DNA of 32,493 bases from Deltaproteobacteria bacterium (lineage in GTDB: Bacteria > Desulfobacterota > DSM-4660 > Desulfatiglandales > HGW-15). The stretch's first letter is position 1. The number at the start of each line of letters is the position of its first letter. A model generated the notes under the pieces. It did no database searches. It saw only the letters and a list, made by a program, of their open reading frames with translations, and was not told the origin of the DNA. A program made the position numbers and the translations under genes. Where the stretch lies: contig JAFGFM010000045.1 of NCBI GenBank assembly GCA_016931115.1, positions 1 to 32,493 of the forward strand, written 5' to 3'. Shown in pieces: positions 1-7,580 of this stretch.

Positions 1-572
1 ACCGAACGACTCACACGAAGCGTACACAGGGAACACTATAGGCCGCAGGGAGGACGTACCCTCCTTAAGCAATTCAGCCCCGTTAGTAGCATAGAGCAGT
101 TGGCAACGGTCTTAACGAACCGGAAGCCGGAACGATTGAATCGATAAAGGCGAGATTCATGAGGGGCAGCCGGGGTCAGAGAGCGTGGCATGTAGTGAGA
201 GAAGCATCAGGAACTTGGGAGACCCTTAAGCCTCCTTCTATTGAGAGGTAGGGAGTCACAACCAAAAGGAGGACAACCGAAGGGCTTAAAGGGAGTCAGA
301 TCATCCCATAGTACTCTGAGACGGTAGGGCCGATCACAGGTGCCTGTAACAACAGGCCGGGGAAGGGGATGACGGTATTGTGCAGCCTGCAAAGGAAACA
401 AGTACGGATTAGAAAAGGCCGATAACGCTTGCCAACCTCACTGCGGGGAATAGCAAAGAGGATATTTATGATATTCTTGTACGAAGCGAACAATATTGAG
501 GAGCCTTGTGCGGGAAAACCGCATGCAGGGATCTGCGAGGGGGCTACCGGGTAACCGGTAGTTCTACCTTAA
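1..572 (+). mobile_element. Group II intron remnant lacking its reverse transcriptase
   Basis: The stretch has the look of a bacterial group II intron RNA: a domain-I-like region with the phrase GGAACTTGGGAGACCC (211-226), a domain V hairpin at 501-534 and a domain VI hairpin up to about 570. Around 437-456 the plus strand still encodes the phrase PTSLRGIAKR, which is typical of the start of intron reverse transcriptases. About 45 bases later it reads IEEPCAGKPHAGIC, the usual read-through of domain V. The roughly 1.2-1.8 kb of reverse transcriptase/maturase that normally lies between them is gone. The 5' end of the intron is not visible, so it may begin before the window. A homing-competent element is very unlikely; splicing in trans by another maturase cannot be excluded. 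Confidence 0.75.
501..570 (+). ncRNA. Group II intron domains V and VI
   Basis: Domain V begins GAGCC, with the catalytic AGC at 502-504. It has a GCGG/CCGC upper stem closed by an A-rich loop (514-518), a two-base bulge (523-524) and a descending strand ending in GATC. The base opposite the G of the triad is A (531), where a U making the usual G-U wobble is expected, so the catalytic helix may be damaged. Domain VI follows as a stem built on CTACCGG/CCGGTAG with a GTAA loop. The exact 3' splice site was not fixed; about 570-573 is likely. Confidence 0.7.
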
Positions 573-709
573 TTTCGAGAATCGCGAAAAATAAGGTGCC
601 CATTGCATAGGAAGCGGATTTTCTATTACTTAAATCAGGGTGTCTTTCAGTGAACAGTCTATGAAAAATTTTTGCCAATAATATGTATTGGCAGAAAAAA
701 TGATTTAAG
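573..709. other. Intron 3' flank with a small palindrome
   Basis: AT-rich DNA without a convincing gene. It holds a perfect hairpin TGCCAATA (673-680) and TATTGGCA (686-693) with a five-base loop. No clean U-tract follows on either strand, so a terminator role is uncertain. Confidence 0.4.
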
Positions 710-982
710 ATGGGCATGAAAAGTACACTGAAATATATCAAGGCACTTCTTGAACCTGTTCGTTCTTCTGCAACAAAGAAAAATGCTATATGGAATCCAA
801 CAGATTGGAAATGGGTAGAATTACTATTATGGTTTACAGCTTTGTTAAATCTCCCGCCGGGTCTTGAAATATACCGAGAGTGTTTTTTTAGAGATAGTCA
901 TCCAGCCGAAAATATATTTTTAACCGACGTTGGCATGAAGAAATTAATTCGTGAAAAAGCATTATACTCGGGCGAACTGTGA
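710..982 (+). CDS. Hypothetical protein, possibly a gene fragment
   Basis: A 90-residue open frame that I do not recognise. The product is rich in Trp and hydrophobic residues in its middle (around residues 25-50, DWKWVELLLWFTALLNLPPG) and ends with a short charged tail. There is no clear ribosome binding site before the ATG, and it sits in debris between an intron remnant and an orphan antitoxin. Its last third contains DSHPAENIF, which resembles DSIPTENIF in the short open frame at 1663-1791. The two could be remnants of related genes. It may equally be the end of a larger lost gene. Confidence 0.3.
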   Translation: MGMKSTLKYIKALLEPVRSSATKKNAIWNPTDWKWVELLLWFTALLNLPPGLEIYRECFFRDSHPAENIFLTDVGMKKLIREKALYSGEL

Positions 983-1020
983 ACAGTGTCGGCCTGATAC
1001 TGGTGACTTGCTGTTTACTG

Positions 1021-1641
1021 TCAAATGGTTACCTCCAGATAAGGCATCATGATCTTTTTTACTCTACAGACCTCTGCGTATTCAAACAGCTTTTCAAGGT
1101 TGATTTTTTTGCTGGATTTGTAGAGCTTAAGGGCTTCTATTGCAACATCCATCCCGATTTTGTTTCGAAATTTAAAACAATCGGCAAGGGTTTTCTCAGG
1201 GGTATAAATTTTTATGGATACACCATCAATGACATGTTTTTCAATCCCAACGTTGTAGGTTTCATTTGAGAAACGATATGCCTGAACAGGAGGATATTCA
1301 AGTACCGGGACTCTTGATTCCCTTGGAACGGCAATGGTAACAATATGCGGAATCTGGGTTGTAATATTATGGTAAGCCAGGGCTGATATGAGGCAGACAA
1401 CTGAATTTGGAAACCTGAGACTCACTGTTACAAGATCAGGATTAGATATAGGCGGAAGCTCAGTAAGGCGATATACACCTCTCGTAATCTGTTCAATTAT
1501 GCCCTTATCCCGAAGCGAGTATAGCGTGTAACGAGTAATACCGTTTGCTAGCGCCTCACTCATCCGGAGCTGACCACCCTGTTTGTTAAATATTTTTTGC
1601 GGAGATTTTCTCATTCTCATATTCGAACAAAATGATGCCAT
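1021..1641 (-). CDS. AbiEi-family antitoxin (type IV toxin-antitoxin), partner missing
   Basis: The product is 206 residues with a winged-helix N-terminus (about residues 18-60, ending in a GVYRL turn) followed by the conserved AbiEi core: LVTVSLRFPNSVVCLISALA, a TIAVPRESRVP-like strand and the TPEKTLADCFKFRNKIG motif. In this family the antitoxin is a transcriptional repressor of its operon and opposes the AbiEii nucleotidyltransferase toxin, which normally follows directly. No such gene lies downstream on the minus strand; the space is taken by unrelated debris and the intron remnant. The first ATG was kept, but two more Met codons at residues 8 and 10 are equally possible because no strong ribosome binding site is seen. 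The family call is firm; activity as a solitary regulator is inference. Confidence 0.8.
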   Translation of the reverse strand: MASFCSNMRMRKSPQKIFNKQGGQLRMSEALANGITRYTLYSLRDKGIIEQITRGVYRLTELPPISNPDLVTVSLRFPNSVVCLISALAYHNITTQIPHIVTIAVPRESRVPVLEYPPVQAYRFSNETYNVGIEKHVIDGVSIKIYTPEKTLADCFKFRNKIGMDVAIEALKLYKSSKKINLEKLFEYAEVCRVKKIMMPYLEVTI

Positions 1642-1662
1642 TTAATTATAAGTGGTAACATT

Positions 1663-1791
1663 TTGTCTGATTTTCAGGAGAAAATCAAGGATATTTTTGC
1701 AGATAGCATTCCGACCGAAAACATTTTTACTCTTGCTAATTTTTCAGAACTGTTTAATATCCTTCACCGAATCATAAAAATTATCACATAA
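1663..1791 (+). pseudogene. Short open frame, possible gene remnant
   Basis: A 42-codon frame beginning at a TTG reads like protein-coding sequence: SDFQEKIKDIFADSIPTENI, then a hydrophobic C-terminus. It lies in the promoter region of the divergent AbiEi gene and has no good start or ribosome binding site. The DSxPxENIF string is shared with the tail of the 710-982 frame. It may be the C-terminal scrap of a deleted gene, or chance. Confidence 0.2.
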
Positions 1792-1838
1792 AAATTACAG
1801 TCCGATCTGTTTTACTCATAAAAAAATTAATAAGAAAT

Positions 1839-2612
1839 ATGGACAAGATAAGACAAGAGATTGAATCAAGATTGATGAAAATTGAAGTGGAGGAGGAAGT
1901 CAGCATTCTTTATGCATGTGAGTCAGGCAGCAGGGCATGGGGATTTCCTTCTGCAGACAGTGATTATGATGTGCGTTTTATATACATTCATCCTCAGGAT
2001 TGGTATCTCTCGATTGATGATAAGCGGGATGTAATTGAACGCAACATCAGTGATCTAATAGACATAAGTGGCTGGGATATTCGAAAAGCGCTTAAACTCC
2101 TGCAAAAATCAAATCCACCATTGCTGGAATGGCTTAATTCGCCTATAATCTATCAACAAAAGTCAGGCATCGCAGAAAAGATAAGGCTTTTAATACCAGA
2201 ATATTATTCGCCCAAATCTTGTCTGTACCATTATCTTCACATGGCAGAGGGAAATTTTAGAGAATATCTCAAGGGTGAAACTGTCTGGGTAAAAAAATAT
2301 TTTTATGTCTTGAGGCCAATATTGGCGTGTAAGTGGATAGTATCGGGATATGGAGTTGTGCCAATGGAGTTTGAACAGCTTATTAACAAGCTTTTAGAAG
2401 ATGGGGAGTTAAAAACTGCTATTGGCGAATTGTTAAGACGTAAGAAAGAAGGTCAGGAGCTGGATGGCGAGCCCAAAATACCTGTTATCAGCGATTTTAT
2501 TGAGGCTGAGATAGAGAAAATAAAAATATCAAATTTTGCTGATAATAAAATAAGCTCTAACACTGAAAAGCTTAATGATATATTTCGATCGATACTGGCA
2601 GATGCATGGTAA
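1839..2612 (+). CDS. RlaP/YcgL-type predicted nucleotidyltransferase
   Basis: A 257-residue protein with the DNA polymerase beta-like nucleotidyltransferase signature GSRAWG (residues 30-35) followed by DSDYD (40-44). The two Asp of the latter should bind catalytic metal. The rest fits the RlaP/YcgL family (COG3541): PPLLEWLNSPIIY, a central SCLYHYLHMAEGNFREYL helix and a KKYFYVLRPILACKW segment. Family members are predicted to add nucleotides in RNA repair or to act as toxin-like transferases; the substrate is unknown. The gene stands alone between an AbiEi gene on the other strand and an orphan antitoxin. The start ATG has only a weak ribosome binding site. Confidence 0.8.
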   Translation: MDKIRQEIESRLMKIEVEEEVSILYACESGSRAWGFPSADSDYDVRFIYIHPQDWYLSIDDKRDVIERNISDLIDISGWDIRKALKLLQKSNPPLLEWLNSPIIYQQKSGIAEKIRLLIPEYYSPKSCLYHYLHMAEGNFREYLKGETVWVKKYFYVLRPILACKWIVSGYGVVPMEFEQLINKLLEDGELKTAIGELLRRKKEGQELDGEPKIPVISDFIEAEIEKIKISNFADNKISSNTEKLNDIFRSILADAW

Positions 2613-2897
2613 AAAACATTCCAGATGATTCAACTCAGATGAAAATCTGGGTTTCAGTCTTTTTTTAATCCTGTTTGCATCCACCTGTTTTAATGCTTAT
2701 AAATATTGCGACTGATGTATCAATGTGTTAATTTGGGGTAAATAGATCAAAGTAATAATCTCTTGATATTTGTGGAATGCTGAAAAAATAAAATATTCTT
2801 TATTTTGATTAGAAACACAAGTCTTTGAATCTTATGTGATTTTGACTTATTAATTATCAAGGTTATTTTTATAGTAAAAATATTGGGAGTTCATATC
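2613..2897. other. AT-rich intergenic space with a weak terminator
   Basis: After the nucleotidyltransferase gene a small hairpin CAGAT-GAAA-ATCTG (2636-2649) is followed by a T run (2659-2666), which may end its transcript, although the stem is short and the T run is displaced. The rest is AT-rich without a recognisable gene. Confidence 0.35.
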
Positions 2898-3116
2898 ATG
2901 CAAAATACATTCGAAATTGGGCATCTTTCCAGAGAAGATAAGGTTAGGGTAATGGAAGCTATTTGGGAAGATTTATCAAAGGAAGATGAAGAGATTGAGT
3001 CCCCCAAATGGCATCAGAAAGCCCTTATAGAGACAGAAAAACGACTGGAACTTGGAGAAGAAAAAATAGTCGACTGGTCTGTAGCAAAAAAGGAACTAAG
3101 GAAGCGATTTAATTAA
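2898..3116 (+). CDS. Addiction-module antitoxin component, orphan
   Basis: A 72-residue protein with the features of the addiction-module component family (TIGR02574): LSREDKVRVMEAIWEDL at the N-terminus, PKWHQKALIETEKRLE in the middle and a DWSVAKKELRKRF end. These small helical proteins usually precede and neutralise a ParE/RelE-type ribonuclease or gyrase toxin. Here no toxin follows: dnaJ begins 37 bases after the stop. The ATG at 2898 was chosen over an upstream TTG (2883) because GGGAG at 2885-2889 sits at the correct distance. It may counter a toxin elsewhere or be a decaying remnant. Confidence 0.75.
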   Translation: MQNTFEIGHLSREDKVRVMEAIWEDLSKEDEEIESPKWHQKALIETEKRLELGEEKIVDWSVAKKELRKRFN

Positions 3117-3153
3117 AAACATCATTTATTCTATTCAGCAAAAATAGTAAAAC

Positions 3154-4320
3154 ATGGCAAAAGATTTTTATGAAATACTTGGCGTCAAAAAGGACTCTTC
3201 CCAGGAAGAGATAAAAAAGGCATACAGGAAGCTTGCCCGAAAGTGGCACCCTGATATCAACCCCGGCAACAAGGATGCTGAGCAGAAGTTCAAGGACATC
3301 TCGGCTGCATATGACTGCCTGGGGAATGCGGAAAAGCGAAAGCTCTATGATGAATTCGGGGCAGACAGCCTCAATTCCGGGTTTGATGCTGAAAAGGCGC
3401 GTGAATATAAAAAATGGGGCGCTTATGAGCAGCAAGGAGCCTCAAGCCGTGCTTCATATGGAGGGCGGTCAGAGCAGGATTTCGGTAAATACCAGAGTTA
3501 TGAAGACCTGTTTGGTGATCTATTCAGCTCAAGAAGTAGGGCAGGCGGGGCAGGATATGATTACAGAGGCAGCATGGCCTCAAAGGGAAGGGATATGGAG
3601 CATGAGATGACCATTGACCTTATCTCCGCACTTAAGGGTTTTGAGACAGAGCTTGCCATGCAGAAGATGAAACCCTGCGATCTGTGCAGCGGTTCGGGTA
3701 TGGACCCCAAATCAAGCATGACCAAATGCAGTACATGTAAAGGCTCAGGCAGGCTGAATGTGGCAGATGGCCCGATCAATTTTACAAGAGAGTGCCCCAA
3801 ATGTCACGGTCATGGCAGTACTGGTAAACCCTGCCCGCGCTGTTCAGGCGAGGGACAGGTTTATGATACAGAAAGAATAAGGGTTACGATCCCAAAAGGG
3901 GTTAAAGAGGGAAGCAGGGTGAGGGTTGCAGGTAAAGGGGAACCTGGCTTTAATGGAGGTGAACCGGGTGACCTGTTTTTGCTTGTACATATAAAACCCC
4001 ATGATGCTTTAAGGCGTGAAGATGATGACCTGTTTCTAGAGGTGCCGGTAACCGTGAATGAGGCCATCTCTGGAGCGTCAATCCCAGTGCCAACCATTGA
4101 TGGTATCGTAAACCTGAAGATCCCGGCGGCTAGCCAGAGTGGCCAGAGTTTAAGGCTTAAAGGTAAGGGGGCCATAAACCTTAAGACAGGTGCAAGGGGA
4201 GATATGATGGTTAAGCTTGTTGTAAAGGTCCCTAAATCAGACAACGAAGAGGCCAAAAAGGCGGCAAGAGCGCTTGAATCGTATTACAGAGAGGATGTAA
4301 GAAAAAATCTAAAGCTGTAA
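3154..4320 (+). CDS. dnaJ: DnaJ-type co-chaperone (Hsp40, type I)
   Basis: A 388-residue co-chaperone that stimulates the ATPase of DnaK and delivers unfolded substrates. The J domain spans about residues 4-68, with HPD at 32-34. A linker poorer in Gly/Phe than usual follows. The zinc-binding region has four CxxCxGxG-like repeats, with Cys pairs at 175/178, 192/195, 214/217 and 227/230, so both zinc sites look intact. Two C-terminal beta-domains complete it. The gene is not next to dnaK or grpE, and a CbpM-like modulator faces it, so it may be a second, CbpA-like Hsp40 rather than the main DnaJ. The stop lies three bases from the convergent gene's stop. Confidence 0.9.
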   Translation: MAKDFYEILGVKKDSSQEEIKKAYRKLARKWHPDINPGNKDAEQKFKDISAAYDCLGNAEKRKLYDEFGADSLNSGFDAEKAREYKKWGAYEQQGASSRASYGGRSEQDFGKYQSYEDLFGDLFSSRSRAGGAGYDYRGSMASKGRDMEHEMTIDLISALKGFETELAMQKMKPCDLCSGSGMDPKSSMTKCSTCKGSGRLNVADGPINFTRECPKCHGHGSTGKPCPRCSGEGQVYDTERIRVTIPKGVKEGSRVRVAGKGEPGFNGGEPGDLFLLVHIKPHDALRREDDDLFLEVPVTVNEAISGASIPVPTIDGIVNLKIPAASQSGQSLRLKGKGAINLKTGARGDMMVKLVVKVPKSDNEEAKKAARALESYYREDVRKNLKL

Positions 4321-4323
4321 AAA

Positions 4324-4632
4324 CTACTTCATGCTCTCTTTTACCTGACCGGCCAGATCCTCCAGGATAGCATCAAACTGCCTGCGCATCTGGATCATAT
4401 TCTCACGCATCCTTAGAATAACCTCCACACCCGGAAGATTTACATCCATATCTTCCATGAGGACCTTAATCAGGCGCAGCTTTTCCAGCTCAATTGAAGA
4501 AAAGCGCTTGGCAGGTTGTTCATCAAAGCATTCGGGGCAGACTATCTCTTCCTCCTCAAGGTATGAGATAGTCCCTTCATCCATCTGAAAGATTTCTATT
4601 ACCTCAGAGAGTGTCCAGTATTCTTTGGCCAT
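4324..4632 (-). CDS. CbpM-like chaperone modulator / MerR-type helix-turn-helix protein
   Basis: A 102-residue protein: YWTLSEVIEIFQMDEGTISYLEEEEIV is a MerR-like recognition region, FSSIELEKLRLIKVLMEDMDVNLPGVEVIL is the dimer/partner region, and a C-terminal helix (MRRQFDAILEDLAGQVKESM) is likely coiled. CbpM proteins bind the J domain of CbpA-type co-chaperones and restrain them; some homologues bind DNA. In most known loci cbpM follows cbpA on the same strand. Here it converges tail to tail on dnaJ with three bases between the stops. It lies 67 bases downstream of the universal stress gene on the same strand and could be cotranscribed with it. Modulation of the facing DnaJ is inference. 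Confidence 0.75.
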   Translation of the reverse strand: MAKEYWTLSEVIEIFQMDEGTISYLEEEEIVCPECFDEQPAKRFSSIELEKLRLIKVLMEDMDVNLPGVEVILRMRENMIQMRRQFDAILEDLAGQVKESMK

Positions 4633-4699
4633 ATATACCTGTTTGAGTTTTATTTATTTTTCAACGATGATATGAAATTATTAAAAATAAATCAATCTC

Positions 4700-5629
4700 T
4701 TATGGTACAAGCCATACAGCGCAATTTTTTGCATTGGCGATAACATATCTTGACACACTGCCCATAAAGTAGGCGTCGTTTACCCCTCTCCTCCCAACAA
4801 TAAGGGTCGTGCAGCCATGTTTTTTTGCATTTTTTACAATGGCTCTGCCTATGCTTATCCTGCTTCCCACCTCAAGTATATGTATCTGGCTTTTTCTTAT
4901 CCCTGCATCAGTTAATATCTTTTGTGCGCGGGCATAAAAATTGTCAATACACATTTTATCGCCATGTGCAATAATCTCTTCCATCAGGTCAGCATCCTTT
5001 TTAAAATCAATAGCGCAGTAATCCCTGAGCCTGGGGGTAACATGCATGAGAGTAATATCAATGGATGTATTTCCTGAAAACATGAATGAGGCATGATCAA
5101 CAGCAACAAGCGATGACTCAGAGCCATCCACTGCCAGCATCACCTTGTGTGAATTAATGCCACCGCCAACTGCCCACACAGGTATTGTGTCGGTATACTC
5201 AATAATATTGTTTGCGATGCTGCCTCTAAATGCCTCGGCAAACTTTGTTGTTCCCCTGTTTCCCACAACAACAGCATCACATATGGTCTGCTTTGCATAA
5301 TCAAGGATCTCCTTTGAGGTGCCTTTGAGAGCAGGGAGGGAGACTTTCTCTATGAGTTTTTTATTTATCCCGAGCTTGATCATTGTATCCATTGATTCGT
5401 CCAGGATCTTCATGGAATGCCTGTGGTTTTTATCAGCTATCTCCTTGAGCCCTGCCTTTGCTTGCGGGTCTATGTGGGATTCGTGGATAAGAAAGTCCGA
5501 AATTTTGGGCTGGATATTGATAAGGACATAGTGCATACCCTTTATGATTGAACATATGTCAATACAGTATTCAATGGCCTTTCTTGAATGTATGCTTCCA
5601 TCTACTGCAATAAGTATCTTTTTTTCCAT
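4700..5629 (-). CDS. Tandem-domain universal stress protein
   Basis: A 309-residue cytoplasmic protein with two UspA domains. The first starts KKILIAVDGSIHSRKAI and ends with GNRGTTKFAEAFRGSIAN (about residues 122-140). The second starts HKVMLAVDGSESSLVAVDHA (about 162-180) and ends GRRGVNDAYFMGSVSRYVI. Both C-terminal motifs match the ATP-binding GxxGx(9)G(S/T) pattern, so nucleotide binding is likely in each half. Such proteins support survival under starvation, oxidative or respiratory stress; the exact target is unknown. A good ribosome binding site (GAGGAGC) precedes the ATG. It is on the same strand as the CbpM-like gene and glucokinase. Confidence 0.9.
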   Translation of the reverse strand: MEKKILIAVDGSIHSRKAIEYCIDICSIIKGMHYVLINIQPKISDFLIHESHIDPQAKAGLKEIADKNHRHSMKILDESMDTMIKLGINKKLIEKVSLPALKGTSKEILDYAKQTICDAVVVGNRGTTKFAEAFRGSIANNIIEYTDTIPVWAVGGGINSHKVMLAVDGSESSLVAVDHASFMFSGNTSIDITLMHVTPRLRDYCAIDFKKDADLMEEIIAHGDKMCIDNFYARAQKILTDAGIRKSQIHILEVGSRISIGRAIVKNAKKHGCTTLIVGRRGVNDAYFMGSVSRYVIANAKNCAVWLVP

Positions 5630-5756
5630 GACTGCTCCTCTCTGGCTTACTTCAAATTTACCCTATGGATTCGGGCCTCTCATGCGATGAATGGGTTTAA
5701 AGGATATAGGAAATGGTACTATTGGTCAACACAAAATGGCTGAAAGGCAGGGGCTG

Positions 5757-6755
5757 TCAGCCTTTGAATCCTGTAATGGCCGCACCAAGAAGGCCGGCAT
5801 TATTATTGAGGATCAGGTTAACAGGTATTTTCTCCATTATCCCTTTGAATCTGCCCTTGCCTGTGAATGCATTCATAAAAGCATCCTCTTTTATCCTCCA
5901 GAGGAGCTTTGGAGGTATGCCCCCGCCGATATATACCCCTCCCTTGGTAAGACCAGTAAGTGCAAGGTTTCCTGCGGCTGCACCCAGGATAGATAGAAAA
6001 AGATCTATTGTTTTCAGGCACAGCTTCTGTGCCTTTTCACGGGCCAGCTCATTTATTACCTTTGCCGGGTCATCACCTTTTATTCTTACTGAGAGCCGGC
6101 GGGGCTCACTGTACTTACCTGTGGATTTAAGAAAATCATAGATATTGAGTATCCCCATTCCTGAGATTATCCTCTCAATGCTGACATGGTCATGCTGACG
6201 CCAGAGAAATCTTAAAAGCCCTGCTTCAAGCGCATTGTTCGGGGCAAAATCCACATGCCCGCCCTCTGATGGCACAGGTATATAGGCCTTTTCACTGTAG
6301 ATCAGAAGCGCCTGTCCAAGGCCTGTACCGGGGGCAATAATGGAGATGTTGCCATTTTTTTCAGGCCTGGCATGATTGATAACATGAAGTTCCGATCCTG
6401 TAAGGTATGGGACAGCGGCTGCCATTGCGCTAAGGTCATTGATCAGCCTTACATCTTCCATCACGAATATCTTTTTTATCTTTGATGCATTCACAGTCCA
6501 CGGAAAATTGGTGGTTTTGCATATGCCCTTGTTAACAGGGCCTGCAACACCGAAACATGCCTTTTTTACCAAGTAGCGGTTTTGAGAAAGAAAGGTCTTA
6601 ATTATTTCTTCAAGACCCCTGTATTCCCTGCTCGAATAACTTTTAAAGGCCTTCATCAGGGGCCGCCTTTTACCCATGCTAAAGATACCCAGGCTGGTTT
6701 TGGTCCCGCCTATATCACCGGCAAGGATGTATTCGTCTGCTGTTTTTCCCATCAT
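5757..6755 (-). CDS. glk: Glucokinase
   Basis: A 332-residue sugar kinase that phosphorylates glucose to glucose 6-phosphate with ATP at the head of glycolysis. The N-terminal phosphate loop is AGDIGGTKTSLGIF. A second glycine-rich motif IAPGTGLGQALL and the substrate-site string SEGGHVDFAP follow, and GGVYIGGGIPPKLL lies near the C-terminus. These and the length fit the bacterial Glk family rather than ROK kinases. I chose the ATG pair at 6755/6752 because an AGGGGGAA ribosome binding site lies just upstream and the longer frame adds residues that do not fit the family. Transcription is toward the universal stress gene, 127 bases away. Confidence 0.88.
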   Translation of the reverse strand: MMGKTADEYILAGDIGGTKTSLGIFSMGKRRPLMKAFKSYSSREYRGLEEIIKTFLSQNRYLVKKACFGVAGPVNKGICKTTNFPWTVNASKIKKIFVMEDVRLINDLSAMAAAVPYLTGSELHVINHARPEKNGNISIIAPGTGLGQALLIYSEKAYIPVPSEGGHVDFAPNNALEAGLLRFLWRQHDHVSIERIISGMGILNIYDFLKSTGKYSEPRRLSVRIKGDDPAKVINELAREKAQKLCLKTIDLFLSILGAAAGNLALTGLTKGGVYIGGGIPPKLLWRIKEDAFMNAFTGKGRFKGIMEKIPVNLILNNNAGLLGAAITGFKG

Positions 6756-6892
6756 TTCCCCCTGCGCCCTTTGCCATAATATACGCATCTCCTTTACTCT
6801 GTTTATCTTATTTAAACAGTGATGCGGAAATTCATGATAAATATATAGATAAATCATGTTAAATCAACAGAAAGATATTGTTGCACATAAGT

Positions 6893-6921
6893 TTGACATT
6901 TAACACTATAGTATCTATGTT
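6893..6921 (+). promoter_or_regulatory. Sigma-70-like promoter for the SlyD gene
   Basis: TTGACA (6893-6898) and TATGTT (6916-6921) are separated by 17 bases, upstream of the SlyD ATG in the divergent glk/slyD space. The -35 box is a perfect consensus match and the -10 box a fair one. Confidence 0.5.
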
Positions 6922-6982
6922 GGCAGGGCTATTTGTACCGATTATTCCGGTATTAGCGGTTATTAATAAAAAAGGAGTTATT

Positions 6983-7525
6983 ATGAATATCAGTGATAAG
7001 GTTTATGTGGCATTTGATTACAGGCTTACCCTTGATTCAGGGGAAGAGGTGGATAAATCCCAGGCAGGGAGACCCCTTGGTTTTATTACCGGGGCAGGGC
7101 AGATCATCCCGGGGCTTGAAAAAGAAATGATGGGCATGGCCGTGGGTGAGAAGGCAAAGATAAGTGTAGAACCTCAAAATGCATACGGGCTTATCAATCC
7201 CGAATTGTATCAGGATATAAGGAGAGACCAGTTTCCCGATGATATCGATATCAAGGCCGGCATGACATTTCAGAGCCACGGGCCGCAGGGGCCAATGATT
7301 ATAAAGGTTAAAGAGATAAAGGATAAAGATACAGTGGTAATAGACCTCAATCATCCACTTGCGGGTGAAAGGCTGCACTTTGATATAAATATCGCTGAGG
7401 TACGTCACCTTACTCCTGAAGAGAGAGACGGTCTTTTTTCATCATGCGGAAGTTGCTGCGGATCTGGTGAATCAGATGGATGCGGCTCTGGCGGATGCGG
7501 ATCAGAGGGTTCATGCTGCCATTGA
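6983..7525 (+). CDS. slyD: SlyD-type FKBP peptidyl-prolyl isomerase with Cys-rich metal tail
   Basis: A 180-residue cytoplasmic prolyl isomerase and chaperone. The FKBP half begins VYVAFDYRLTLDSGEEVDKS and continues LGFITGAGQIIPGLEKEMMG. The inserted flap (IF) domain covers about residues 68-125, and DLNHPLAGERLHFDI returns to the FKBP fold. The tail holds seven Cys and a final His interspersed with Gly/Ser (GSCCGSGESDGCGSGGCG), resembling the nickel- and zinc-binding tail of E. coli SlyD, which supplies nickel for hydrogenase maturation. That role here is inference; no hydrogenase gene is nearby. The ATG at 6983 follows AAAGGAG; longer frames add unrelated residues. Confidence 0.9.
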   Translation: MNISDKVYVAFDYRLTLDSGEEVDKSQAGRPLGFITGAGQIIPGLEKEMMGMAVGEKAKISVEPQNAYGLINPELYQDIRRDQFPDDIDIKAGMTFQSHGPQGPMIIKVKEIKDKDTVVIDLNHPLAGERLHFDINIAEVRHLTPEERDGLFSSCGSCCGSGESDGCGSGGCGSEGSCCH

Positions 7526-7580
7526 TCCCTTTATATGCATGCTCGTTTAACAAATCTCAAGTGAAAAAGACTCCTCTCTT

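Noticed and set aside
207-493. Two minus-strand open frames of about 65 codons
   Set aside because: They lie within the group II intron RNA structure on the opposite strand and have no coding character.
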